Positions 33,252-41,544 of a DNA stretch of 63,435 bases are shown here, in pieces. Source of the DNA: an uncultured Clostridia bacterium (lineage in GTDB: Bacteria; Bacillota; Clostridia; Christensenellales; Aristaeellaceae); contig CAMKEI010000007.1 of assembly GCA_946411525.1 (NCBI GenBank), positions 1 to 63,435 on the forward strand, written 5' to 3'. The notes beneath the pieces are model-generated. The model had not been told where the DNA came from. It saw nothing but the letters and a program-made list of their open reading frames with translations, and ran no database searches. The translations under genes and the position numbers were made by a program. Position 1 is the stretch's first letter, and each line of letters opens with the position of its first letter.

Positions 33252-34208
33252 TTAGCCTTTTACGGCTCCAAGCATAATTCCCTTGACAAAGTATCTTTGC
33301 ATAAACGGATACACCAGCAGAATAGGGATGATCGAAACCATCGAAACCGTATATTGAATCACCCGCTGGTTCAGCATGCTGGCTGCCGCCTGCTCGCTCA
33401 CTGTGCCGCCCTGGCTCATCATCGCCCCCAGGTTGGAGGACGAATTCAGGTAGATGTACAGCCTGTGCTGCAGCGTATACAGGTCCGGCCGGTTATTCAT
33501 CAGCAGCAGCGAGTCCTGGAAAGAGTTCCAGTTCCCAACAGCGCCAAATATTGCGATCGTCGCCAGGATCGGGATGGACAGCGGCACGATGATCTTCCTC
33601 CATACCGTCAGCGTCGAAGCCCCGTCAATCACCGCGCTCTCCTCCAGGGAGGACGGAATGGACTCGATATAAGTCTTGACCAGGATAATGTTGTAAGGCG
33701 CTACCATTCCGGGAATGATGTAGGCCAGGAAGTTGTCCGTCAGCCCCATCATCAGCATGTTCATATACCAGGGTACAAGTCCCGCGTTGAAATACATGGT
33801 CACCACCAGAAAACGGTACCAGAAGGAACGTTTCCACATTTTACGCTTGGTGACAAGGTATCCCGCCCAGGCTGAGGTGACCACCATCAGCGCCGTGCCG
33901 ATAATCGTCCGCGCCACCGTGACCATCACGCTGGATCCCAGATCCTGCACATTCTTCAGTGCGAGATAATTGTTGATCTGTACGCCGAAGACCCCGTTGC
34001 CCGCGGCGTCCTTCAGCATCGGAAAGAAATTGACCCGCCCGCTGGTCACCAGATCGTTGTCCGAGATCGTGTTGATCAGCAGGTAATAGAACGGGAAAAT
34101 ACAGATGAATGTAAACAGCACAAACAGGATGATGATCGCCGTGTCAAAAACCCTGTCTCCGGCCGTACGCCTGATATGCATGGTGGCGTCCTGCGCTTTT
34201 CTGCTCAT
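33252..34208 (-). CDS. sugar ABC transporter permease, LplC/YtcP type
   Basis: 318 residues from ATG 34208 (GGAGG 8 bases upstream); an ATG at 34226 overlapping the previous stop lacks such a site. Six TMs; the EAA loop (EESAVIDGASTLTVWRKIIVPLSIP) is present and the C-terminus is the YFVKGIMLGAVKG ending typical of this subfamily. Forms the membrane channel with the longer permease encoded before it. Confidence 0.95.
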   Translation of the reverse strand: MSRKAQDATMHIRRTAGDRVFDTAIIILFVLFTFICIFPFYYLLINTISDNDLVTSGRVNFFPMLKDAAGNGVFGVQINNYLALKNVQDLGSSVMVTVARTIIGTALMVVTSAWAGYLVTKRKMWKRSFWYRFLVVTMYFNAGLVPWYMNMLMMGLTDNFLAYIIPGMVAPYNIILVKTYIESIPSSLEESAVIDGASTLTVWRKIIVPLSIPILATIAIFGAVGNWNSFQDSLLLMNNRPDLYTLQHRLYIYLNSSSNLGAMMSQGGTVSEQAAASMLNQRVIQYTVSMVSIIPILLVYPFMQRYFVKGIMLGAVKG

Positions 34209-34222
34209 TCGGCTCACCTCCG

Positions 34223-35713
34223 TCATATAATGCTCTCTCCGCGGATGCCCTTGGATATACCGTTGGCCGCGAAGAGCAGCGTAATGCCGATCAGGGATTT
34301 GGAAATGCCCACCACCGTGGACAGCGGAATCTGGTTTTGGCCGATGCCGATATGATAGACATACAGGTCCAGGACTTCGATCACGTCTTTGTTCATCGCG
34401 TTCTCAAAGACCAGGTACTGCTCCATGCCGTTGGAGAGAATGCCGGCAATGCTCATTAGCAGCATCACCATATAGGTGGGCATCAGGCCGGGAATGGTGA
34501 TGTGCCAGATGCAGCGGAAACGGTTGGCGCCGTCCACCCGAGCCGCTTCATACAACTGCTGATCAATCCCCGCGATACCGGCGATATAGATAATGGCGCT
34601 CCAGCCCACGCCTTTCCAGGTACCCCACAGCAGCATCTTCAGCCATGTATGGTCCGCGATCTGCAGGTAGTTCGTGTTGGCGCCTGTCTGGTGCAGGATA
34701 TTGGTCAGGAAGCTGTTGATAAATCCGTCAGTGGAAAAGATACAGATCGCGATGGCGTAGACCAGCACCCAGGAGATAAAGTTCGGGATTGTGGTCAGCG
34801 TCTGGATCGTCCGCTGGAATTTCGTGGAGCGGATCTCAGCCAGAAGCACGGCAAAGGCAATCGGCAGCCAGGAGGTGGCGATGCCCAGGCCGGACATAAT
34901 CAGCGTGTTGCGCAGTACGCGGACCAGGTCGCTCACTGTGGCCGGATCATTGAACAGTGATCCGAACCATTTCAGTCCCACATAATTGTCAGCTCCGATG
35001 GTGCCGCCGGGTTTATAGTCGAAAAACGCATACCGCCATCCCCAGATCGGCAGGTAGGCGAAAATAAATGAAAGGAGGATCACCGGCAGCATCATCAGGA
35101 ACAGTTTGTATTTCTCCTCCATTTCCATCGGAACCGAAGGATTTGTTTCCGGCCGTGTGGTCAGGAAGGCAATCAGTCCCGTCAGAAACAGGATCCCTGC
35201 GAAAACGCAGAAAACCGGAAACCCGTCCGGCAGCATGATCCGGATCGTATCCAGCTTGCCAACCTCTTCACCGTGGGCCAGCATACTGCCGTAGCATTTA
35301 TGAATCAAAAACAGGCCCGCCGCCATAACAGGCGCTCCGAGGATCGGCAGCGCCAGGCCCCGCCGGCGCATCTTCCGGTTACCAAGGCTCATGCACGCGC
35401 CTGTGCAGCAGGCGATGACACCTGCCATCACCACAACGCAGGCTATCATCAGCAGGGTAATATCCGTGTCCTGGATCCACTGGGAACGCAGGATGCGGCC
35501 CATGCTGTTGGTGATGGTGTCCCGGCTGACGCCTGTGGTAAACAGGCTGGCCGCCGCGTTGATCTTCTCACTGATCCGGCCGGGATTAGCTGGCGGAAAA
35601 AACAGCGCCATACCTGCCAAAAGCGCTGCTATCCGGAAAACCCACAGGGCCGCCCGCGTGCCGAAAGGCGTCCGCTCCGCCGCGGGAAGCCCGGCTTTGA
35701 CAGTTCCTTCCAT
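34223..35713 (-). CDS. sugar ABC transporter permease, LplB type, with extra N-terminal membrane domain
   Basis: 496 residues. The C-terminal ~300 residues are a normal LplB-type permease (MLPVILLSFIFAYLPIWGW to GISKGIRGESII, EAA loop YEAARVDGANRFRCIWHITIPGL split here: YEAARVDGANRF then RCIWHITIPGL). The first ~195 residues are extra: about four TMs with an extracytoplasmic stretch (NAAASLFTTGVSRDTI) that resembles no standard permease segment. Usual length is ~300-320. The extension could be a regulatory or assembly domain. Confidence 0.92.
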   Translation of the reverse strand: MEGTVKAGLPAAERTPFGTRAALWVFRIAALLAGMALFFPPANPGRISEKINAAASLFTTGVSRDTITNSMGRILRSQWIQDTDITLLMIACVVVMAGVIACCTGACMSLGNRKMRRRGLALPILGAPVMAAGLFLIHKCYGSMLAHGEEVGKLDTIRIMLPDGFPVFCVFAGILFLTGLIAFLTTRPETNPSVPMEMEEKYKLFLMMLPVILLSFIFAYLPIWGWRYAFFDYKPGGTIGADNYVGLKWFGSLFNDPATVSDLVRVLRNTLIMSGLGIATSWLPIAFAVLLAEIRSTKFQRTIQTLTTIPNFISWVLVYAIAICIFSTDGFINSFLTNILHQTGANTNYLQIADHTWLKMLLWGTWKGVGWSAIIYIAGIAGIDQQLYEAARVDGANRFRCIWHITIPGLMPTYMVMLLMSIAGILSNGMEQYLVFENAMNKDVIEVLDLYVYHIGIGQNQIPLSTVVGISKSLIGITLLFAANGISKGIRGESII

Positions 35714-35807
35714 CGTTATGTTTTCCTTTCCTGCAGGGAATTCACGAAAAAGAGGATCGGGCGGCGCCTGCCTGAAAAGCCGGCGCCGTCCGGATTTGTT
35801 TGGTTTG

Positions 35808-37796
35808 TCAGTCGGTCAGGCCGGTAATATCGAAGGTGATGGCAATCGTGGTGCCGGCACCGGGAACCGTGTAGCCGAAAGGCGCGTCGCCGCGGTTGTA
35901 CTCGTCGATCACAACGATGCGGACATAATCACCGGTGGCGTCGATATCCGTGTATTCCTGGGTCGCTGCTTCGCCGATCTTGGTCCTCACGTTGTCGATG
36001 GTCACAAAGCCGTCCCGTACAAGCTTGGACGGGATATCGGTGGAAACGAACAGCATCCGGAAGAAGCTGTCGCTGCCGAAGCCCATGTCGCCCGTAGTCA
36101 GGGAAACCGTATAGGTGCCATCCTTGGTCAGCAGCGCGTCTTCAAACGTTCCGCCGTAGTTCACCTTGTTGTTGTCCGCGTCCCAGCCGGTCAGCTGGCC
36201 GAAGCACTCGGGATTGTCCTGAGAATCCCGGCCGTAGCTGGCTTCGTCCCAGGAATTGCGGAAAATATAGGTTTCGGACTGGACGCCGATATAGGCATTG
36301 TAATCCACTTTCTGCAGTTCGGCCGCTTCCTCGGCTGTCAGGGGGGTATCGTCATTCTTCGCGGCAGGCTTGCCGTAGATGAAGTCAAAGGTGACTTCCA
36401 CGCTCTTCACGGAGGCAAAGGCTTCCTTGTCCACGATCACGGGGGAGGCTCCTTCCAGGTCGCCGTCCGCACGCCGGGCGTCGGCGGGCAGTTCCGTCAC
36501 CCATTCGTTGTACAGGTTCTCACGGGTGCAGATGCCGTCGTCGGAGGAAGTGTAGCCTTTGCCGACTTCGATAGCTTCGCCGTTGACCTTCATTTCCGTT
36601 ACGTTGATGAAATAGCCGTTAAAGGTGTTTTCGCCGTTCACAATGCCCACGGCGGTGAAGGCCACGCCCTGGGCCTCTTCCGCGAATTCAAGGCCGACTG
36701 TGTAGGTGCCGGGTCCGTCGATCTCCGCATTGGTGGCAGTCACGCCTTCCGGTGCTTCCCCGCCCCAGTACTGGTACGCCCAGGAGGCGTCCGCGTACAT
36801 CAGGTAGGCGGTATCGGTCACGGGCACCAGGGTAAAGTCGATCTCGAACTTGCTGACGGAGGCGAACAGTTCCTTGTCCACGATGACAGGTTTCGCGTCC
36901 TCAACGGTTCCGTCGAAGGAATGGGCGTCATCCGGCAGTTCGCTGACCCATTCGTTGTAGATATTCATGCGGGTCGTGATCTTGTCATCGGAGGAGGTGT
37001 ATCCTTTGGTGAACTCGACCGGCTCGCCGTTGATCCGCATCGCGTTGATCTTCAGGAAAGCGCCGGGGAAGCTCAGTTCACCGTTGGTCAGTCCCAGTGC
37101 GGTGAAGGCCAGGCCTTCGGCAGGCGCCGCGAACTCCAGTGCCACGGTATAGTCACCGGGCTCAGCGATTTCCACATTGGAGGCAGTGATGCCTTCAGGA
37201 GCCGCGCCGCCCCAGTAGGACGCACTCCAGTCGGCGTTGGCGTACATAATATAGGCCGTTGCCCGGTGCAGGATGAAGTCCGCCTCCACCTTCTTCACCG
37301 CGGCGAAGGCCTCTTTGTCGACGATGATAGGCGCTGCGTTCTCCAGGCTGCCGTCAAAGGAACGGGCGTCGGAGGGAACCTCGCTGACCCATTCGTTATA
37401 CAGGTTCATCCGGGTCACGATGCCGTCATCGGAAGAAGTATAGCCCTTCTGGAATGCGACTTCCTCTCCGTTGACGCGGATGGCTTTCAGTTCGATGGTG
37501 TATCCGGGCAGCTTCATCTCACCGTCCGTGATGCCGATGGCGGAGAAGGCAAGTCCCTGGGCTTCTTCTGCGAATTCCAGCCCGACGGTATATTCGCCGG
37601 GGCCGGTCACTTCGGTGTTGATGGGCGTAACGCCTTCAGGCGCCTCAGCGCCCCAGTACTGATAGGCCCACGCGGCGTCTGCGTACATCAGATGCGCGAG
37701 CGGGGCCGCGGGCTTCGTCGTCTCTTCCGCTGCGGCAAAGCTCAGGCAGGTCAGCGCCATGATCAGCGCCAGGACAATTGACAGGATCTTTTTCAT
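35808..37796 (-). CDS. secreted protein of three tandem beta-sandwich modules plus a fourth domain
   Basis: 662 residues with a signal peptide (1-23). Three near-identical modules follow at ~34-178, 180-326 and 328-474, each with a Tyr/Trp-rich start (MYADAAWAYQYWG), GPGEYTVGLEF, a KGYTSSDDGI-TR-NLYNEW motif and IIVDKEAFA. A divergent fourth beta domain covers ~495-662. There is no catalytic domain and no sortase or lipobox signal. The same module ends the GH5 enzyme of this operon, so I infer a glycan-binding or scaffold role outside the cell. First structural gene after lacI. I do not recognise a named family with certainty. Confidence 0.85.
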   Translation of the reverse strand: MKKILSIVLALIMALTCLSFAAAEETTKPAAPLAHLMYADAAWAYQYWGAEAPEGVTPINTEVTGPGEYTVGLEFAEEAQGLAFSAIGITDGEMKLPGYTIELKAIRVNGEEVAFQKGYTSSDDGIVTRMNLYNEWVSEVPSDARSFDGSLENAAPIIVDKEAFAAVKKVEADFILHRATAYIMYANADWSASYWGGAAPEGITASNVEIAEPGDYTVALEFAAPAEGLAFTALGLTNGELSFPGAFLKINAMRINGEPVEFTKGYTSSDDKITTRMNIYNEWVSELPDDAHSFDGTVEDAKPVIVDKELFASVSKFEIDFTLVPVTDTAYLMYADASWAYQYWGGEAPEGVTATNAEIDGPGTYTVGLEFAEEAQGVAFTAVGIVNGENTFNGYFINVTEMKVNGEAIEVGKGYTSSDDGICTRENLYNEWVTELPADARRADGDLEGASPVIVDKEAFASVKSVEVTFDFIYGKPAAKNDDTPLTAEEAAELQKVDYNAYIGVQSETYIFRNSWDEASYGRDSQDNPECFGQLTGWDADNNKVNYGGTFEDALLTKDGTYTVSLTTGDMGFGSDSFFRMLFVSTDIPSKLVRDGFVTIDNVRTKIGEAATQEYTDIDATGDYVRIVVIDEYNRGDAPFGYTVPGAGTTIAITFDITGLTD

Positions 37797-37820
37797 GGTG
37801 GTTCCTCCTAAAATAATAAT

Positions 37821-37833
37821 ATTGGTAACCAGT
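37821..37833. promoter_or_regulatory. imperfect palindrome before the module-protein gene
   Basis: ATTGGT-A-ACCAGT (37821-37833), five of six arm positions complementary, about 25 bases upstream of the start codon. A candidate LacI-family operator within the 53-base gap between lacI-like and the module gene. Confidence 0.4.
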
Positions 37834-37849
37834 CTATCTCTTCCGCTTT

Positions 37850-38851
37850 TCAGCGGGAAAGTACGCTCACGGTTTCCCCCTCGATCAGATTCCCCGGCAC
37901 TTTGATCTGCCTCGGACGGTGATTCTCCGGATCCTCGATCGCTTCGAGCAGAAGGCTGATTGTTTCCCGGGCGATTGTCCGCGTATCCTGACGATAAGTT
38001 GTCAGATTCGGCCGGATCATTCTGCCCATCGGAATCCCGTCATATCCGATCAGGCTGACCTGATCCGGAACACGGATTCCTTCAGCCGCCAGTTCCATCA
38101 TCGCTCCGAGGCAGCTGTAATCGTCCGGGCACAGGATACAGGTGACGCCGTCCTGTCTGCCCATCACTTCCCTGATCAGTTCCGCGCAATGTTCCGGATC
38201 ATGGAATCTTCCCTCCAGAACGCGGTTTTCATACACGCGGATACCCGTTTCCGCGCATGCCCTGTAAAATCCGGCGAGTCTTTCGCGGGTAACGGCGCCG
38301 GGTTCTCCGGAGATAAAAGCGAACTCCCGGTGTCCCCGTTTCCAGGCGTGGCGCAGGATCTGCTCCATTCCGGCCCGGTTGTCGTTTCCGACGCAGTCGC
38401 ATCCCTCGTAAAGATGGTCAATGATCACAGAGGGAACGGATCCGGTCGCCAGCCGGATCACTTCAGCCGATTCAAAATCAGCCTGGATCACAACAACCCC
38501 GTCCAGGTTCCTTCTGCGGACATGATCGTAATAGTTCCTGTCTCCCTCTTCCCTGCCACTGCCGATCAGCGTCAGGTCATATCCCCTGGCGTCCGCTTCC
38601 TTCCGGAGATCGTTCAGCAGAAAACTGAAATACTCGTGATGCAGCTGATTTTCATATAAAACCCCGATGTTGGAGGACCTGCTTGTTTTCAGCGTCTTTG
38701 CCGCCGCATTCGGATAATATCCCATCTCCCGGGCTGTCCTGCAGATCAGGATTGTCCGTTCATGGTTTTCGTTCGTCAGCCCGTTCAGCGCACGGCTTAC
38801 CGTAGCGACTGAAACCCCGCACGCGTCCGCGATTTCCTTCAATCGAACCAT
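37850..38851 (-). CDS. LacI-family transcriptional regulator
   Basis: 333 residues. N-terminal HTH (RLKEIADACGVSVATVSRALNG) and hinge, then a periplasmic-binding-like ligand domain (IGVLYENQ..., VSLIGYDGIPMGRMIRPNLTTYRQ). It heads the glycan operon and most likely represses it until an oligosaccharide from the GH5 reaction binds. Its promoter carries a cre/LacI-type operator at 38887-38900. Confidence 0.93.
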   Translation of the reverse strand: MVRLKEIADACGVSVATVSRALNGLTNENHERTILICRTAREMGYYPNAAAKTLKTSRSSNIGVLYENQLHHEYFSFLLNDLRKEADARGYDLTLIGSGREEGDRNYYDHVRRRNLDGVVVIQADFESAEVIRLATGSVPSVIIDHLYEGCDCVGNDNRAGMEQILRHAWKRGHREFAFISGEPGAVTRERLAGFYRACAETGIRVYENRVLEGRFHDPEHCAELIREVMGRQDGVTCILCPDDYSCLGAMMELAAEGIRVPDQVSLIGYDGIPMGRMIRPNLTTYRQDTRTIARETISLLLEAIEDPENHRPRQIKVPGNLIEGETVSVLSR

Positions 38852-38886
38852 ACTCCGAAGCTCCTGTTACTGCGTTTGCAACTGTT

Positions 38887-38935
38887 TGTAATCGTTTACA
38901 CTTCTATCATATAGCAAACTTTTGATCACTGTCAA
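38887..38935 (-). promoter_or_regulatory. lacI-like promoter with cre/LacI operator
   Basis: Leftward TTGACA (38930-38935), 18-base spacer, TATGAT (38906-38911). Immediately downstream is TGTAATCGTTTACA (38887-38900), which fits the TGNNANCGNTNNCA cre consensus of CcpA and equally a LacI-family operator; it overlaps the expected start site. A near match, TGTAAACGTTTTCT, is at 39111-39124. Confidence 0.7.
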
Positions 38936-39204
38936 TATATATTTTATTTGTTTTATGTATATTTTAGCTTGTTTTCTAATCTTTTTATACCCGTTTGATT
39001 GCTTATTTTTTGCGCAAATGGTCTTTTATGATCGTACAATTTGCAATCCTTTTCGTTTTTCTTTTTCAGAAAGCGCCTCATTCCATTGTTTTTATTGTCT
39101 TTCGACGATCTGTAAACGTTTTCTGTTATTTTCCATGACAATCCGTTTTTTGCCCGGTTACCCACATTTCCCGGAAAAACGCTAATACAGAAACCTTTCA
39201 ATAT
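38936..39204. other. AT-rich intergenic region
   Basis: About 270 bases, far more AT-rich than the rest of the window, with poly-T/poly-A tracts. Short open frames exist on both strands but show no ribosome binding sites or recognisable protein. It contains a second cre/LacI-like half-match (39111-39124). It separates the leftward lacI-like promoter from the gene remnant to the right. Confidence 0.6.
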
Positions 39205-39424
39205 TGATTCAAGGTTTACCGTTTATACTGACACTGTCACCCGGGGAAACACTGAACCCGCTCAGGACGGCACGTCCGTCGAAACCCTGGAGGAGCTGCT
39301 GAAAGCCCTGCTCGACAGCGGCGCTATCACCCTGGACCAGTACAGCCTGCTCGCCGGCGGACTGCAGGCAGTCCCGGAACCTCCGGCTGCGCCGGAACCT
39401 GACGCCTCCCCGTCGGATACCTGA
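39205..39424 (+). pseudogene. 3' remnant of a gene (no start codon)
   Basis: A plus-strand frame with coding character and normal GC runs to TGA at 39422-39424. Its end reads TLEELLKALLDSGAITLDQY, then SLLAGGLQ and a Pro/Glu/Ala tail. No ATG, GTG or TTG with a ribosome binding site occurs in frame, and the sequence just upstream is the AT-rich region, so it looks like the C-terminus of a gene whose front was lost. The LDSGAITLDQY segment recalls SHOCT-type short domains. Confidence 0.5.
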
Positions 39425-39439
39425 CCGAACCATATCCCC

Positions 39440-39472
39440 GGGCTCCCGGTTCCGCCGGGAGTCCTTCTTGCT
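39440..39472 (+). terminator. hairpin after the gene remnant
   Basis: Stem ggctcccgg (39441-39449) with the facing ccgggagtcc and a weak T-rich tail. It would have terminated the lost gene and now precedes the response regulator. Confidence 0.45.
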
Positions 39473-39517
39473 GTCCTGCAACAGCTGTGGTATCATCGAA
39501 GAAGGAGGAACCCTCAT

Positions 39518-40198
39518 ATGCGTATATTGCTGGTGGAAGACGACCGGAAGCTTTCGGCAGCGCTCTGCAAGCTGCTGGAAAAGGAACGGATCAGCGTCGA
39601 TCCGGTATATAACGGAAACGACGGCCTGGACTGGGCTTTGAGCTCGGAATATGACGCCGTCATACTCGATGTGATGATGCCGGGTATGGACGGTTTTTCC
39701 GTGCTGCGTTCCCTCAGGAAGGAAAAAAACGCCGTTCCTGTCCTTATGCTGACCGCGCGCTCCGCGCTGGAAGACCGGCTGGCCGGACTGGACAGCGGAG
39801 CGGATTATTATCTGCCCAAACCGTTCGAATCGGCGGAACTGATCAGCTGTCTGCACGCGATCACCCGCCGGGGAGACCGCGCTCCGATAATGAGCCTGAG
39901 CTGCGGAGATCTGCTGCTAGGGCAGAAGGACGGAAAACTGAAGAACACGGAAAACGGCCTGGACGTGAAGCTCGGTGCGAAGGAATATCAGCTGATGGAG
40001 CTCTTCCTGCGCAACCCCGGCCGGATCCTGGCAAAGGAAACCCTGCAGGAGCGGGTCTGGGGCCTGGAGAGCGACGCCGAATACAACAATCTCGAAGTCT
40101 ATGTCTCCTTTCTGCGGAAAAAGCTTTCTTTTGTCGGTTCCCGCATGAAGATCAAAGCCACTCGCGGCATGGGCTACGCGCTGGAGGAAGAGACATGA
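39518..40198 (+). CDS. OmpR-family response regulator
   Basis: 226 residues. Receiver with Asp51 (VILDVMMPGMDG) and the KPF lysine, then a winged-helix DNA-binding domain (LGAKEYQLMELFLRNPGRILAKE... LEVYVSFLRKKL). AAGGAGG precedes the ATG. Its stop overlaps the kinase start by 4 bases (ATGA), so the pair is translationally coupled. Target genes unknown. Confidence 0.95.
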   Translation: MRILLVEDDRKLSAALCKLLEKERISVDPVYNGNDGLDWALSSEYDAVILDVMMPGMDGFSVLRSLRKEKNAVPVLMLTARSALEDRLAGLDSGADYYLPKPFESAELISCLHAITRRGDRAPIMSLSCGDLLLGQKDGKLKNTENGLDVKLGAKEYQLMELFLRNPGRILAKETLQERVWGLESDAEYNNLEVYVSFLRKKLSFVGSRMKIKATRGMGYALEEET

Positions 40199-41508
40199 TC
40201 CGAAAACTGCGCATCCGCATGACCCTGATGGTCATCGCCGTGCTGGTTCTGGTGTCCGCCGGCATTGTGCTTGCCATCCGTCTGGCAAATGAACAGAGTA
40301 TTTCCGCCCAGGCGATGGATACGCTGTCCGTACTGACGGAAAGCGGCAGCCTGTCCGGGACGAAAGCGCCTTCGGACAGCCCTGAAAGCCGGAGGGAAAC
40401 CCCTCCGCCAAAACCGGATATGGAAGATGACGGAAACCGGTTTGGACGGAAGTCCGGAGACCGTCGCGGCGGGCGGGGACAGTTGGCGGAAATCCGCAGC
40501 GGCCGGGAAGCCGCGGCCGCGGGACTGAGCAATTCCTATTCAATTACGTTGAACAGCGACGGTTCTGTCGCTTCCTGGACATCAGACCGGGCCGATCTGT
40601 ATTCGGATGAGCAGATCGCAGGAATCGCGGAAAGCGTCCTGGCGGACGGAAAGGACTGCGGGCGGATCGGTACGCAGTTCTACCTGAAAACCACTGACAG
40701 GCTTGTCGTGCTGGACGCGCGGCTGGATTATCTGTCCGCGTCAAACGTACTGCGTTCCACAATCCTGATCGCCGCTGCGTCCTGCATTCTGCTTTCCTTC
40801 CTGGCCTGGCTGCTGATCCGTCGGATGGTGCGGCCCGTGGAAGACGCGCTGATTAAGCAGAAGCAGTTCGTTTCGGATGCCAGCCATGAACTGAAAACGC
40901 CCCTCGCTGTCATTTCCGCGAACGCCGAAGTGCTGGAACAGGAAATCGGGGATAATGATTATCTTGGCTATATTCGTTCCGAAGTCCGCCGTACGGACGC
41001 GCTGGTAAACAACCTGCTCACCCTCGCTCGGATGGACAGGGACGGCGTGGAAACGGTAATGAAGCGGTTCGATCTTAGCCGTGCGGTCCTGGATGTGACG
41101 CTTCCCTTTGAAAGCACCGTCTACGAGGCCGGAAAAGCCATGGACTCCGATATTCCCGAAGGTATCGACTGCACAGGCAGCGAAGAAATGATTAAACAGC
41201 TGATTGTTATTCTGCTGTCAAATGCCCTGAAGTATTCCGATGACGGCGGGCGGATCGAAATCTCGCTGAAAGCCCGGGGAAAGCAGCGGGAGATCCGCGT
41301 GTTCAACACCGGCAAGGCGATTCCTCCGGAGAATCAGCAACATATTTTTGACCGCTTCTGGCGGGCGGATCCCGCCCACGGCCGGGAGACCGGCGGTCAT
41401 GGCCTCGGCCTGGCCATAGCGCGGACGATTGTGGAAACCCACAGGGGGAAAATTACCGTCGACAGTTGCGAAGGCGGAACCGCTTTTACCGTAATGCTGA
41501 ACGCCTGA
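40195..41508 (+). CDS. sensor histidine kinase, two-TM
   Basis: 437 residues. TM1 (10-30), an extracytoplasmic domain (~31-186) whose first half is disordered and charged (Arg/Pro/Gly-rich, 55-105), TM2 (187-208), HisKA with His231 (SDASHELKTPLAVISA), and HATPase (SNALKYSDDGGRIE, HGLGLAIARTIVETHRGKI). The acidic-basic low-complexity part outside the membrane is unusual and could bind a charged ligand. Partner of the preceding response regulator. Confidence 0.94.
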   Translation: MIRKLRIRMTLMVIAVLVLVSAGIVLAIRLANEQSISAQAMDTLSVLTESGSLSGTKAPSDSPESRRETPPPKPDMEDDGNRFGRKSGDRRGGRGQLAEIRSGREAAAAGLSNSYSITLNSDGSVASWTSDRADLYSDEQIAGIAESVLADGKDCGRIGTQFYLKTTDRLVVLDARLDYLSASNVLRSTILIAAASCILLSFLAWLLIRRMVRPVEDALIKQKQFVSDASHELKTPLAVISANAEVLEQEIGDNDYLGYIRSEVRRTDALVNNLLTLARMDRDGVETVMKRFDLSRAVLDVTLPFESTVYEAGKAMDSDIPEGIDCTGSEEMIKQLIVILLSNALKYSDDGGRIEISLKARGKQREIRVFNTGKAIPPENQQHIFDRFWRADPAHGRETGGHGLGLAIARTIVETHRGKITVDSCEGGTAFTVMLNA

Positions 41509-41544
41509 AAAAGCATAAATCTTTTCTGAAAAGGAGCCACTGCT

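Noticed and set aside
35391-37781. A 796-codon plus-strand frame spanning the permease start and the module gene
   Set aside because: Its apparent internal repeats mirror the three modules on the other strand; no start signal, signal peptide or family match.
38922-39201. Two short open frames in the AT-rich region
   Set aside because: AT-rich low-complexity Phe/Lys-rich products, no ribosome binding sites, and the two frames lie on opposite strands of the same bases.
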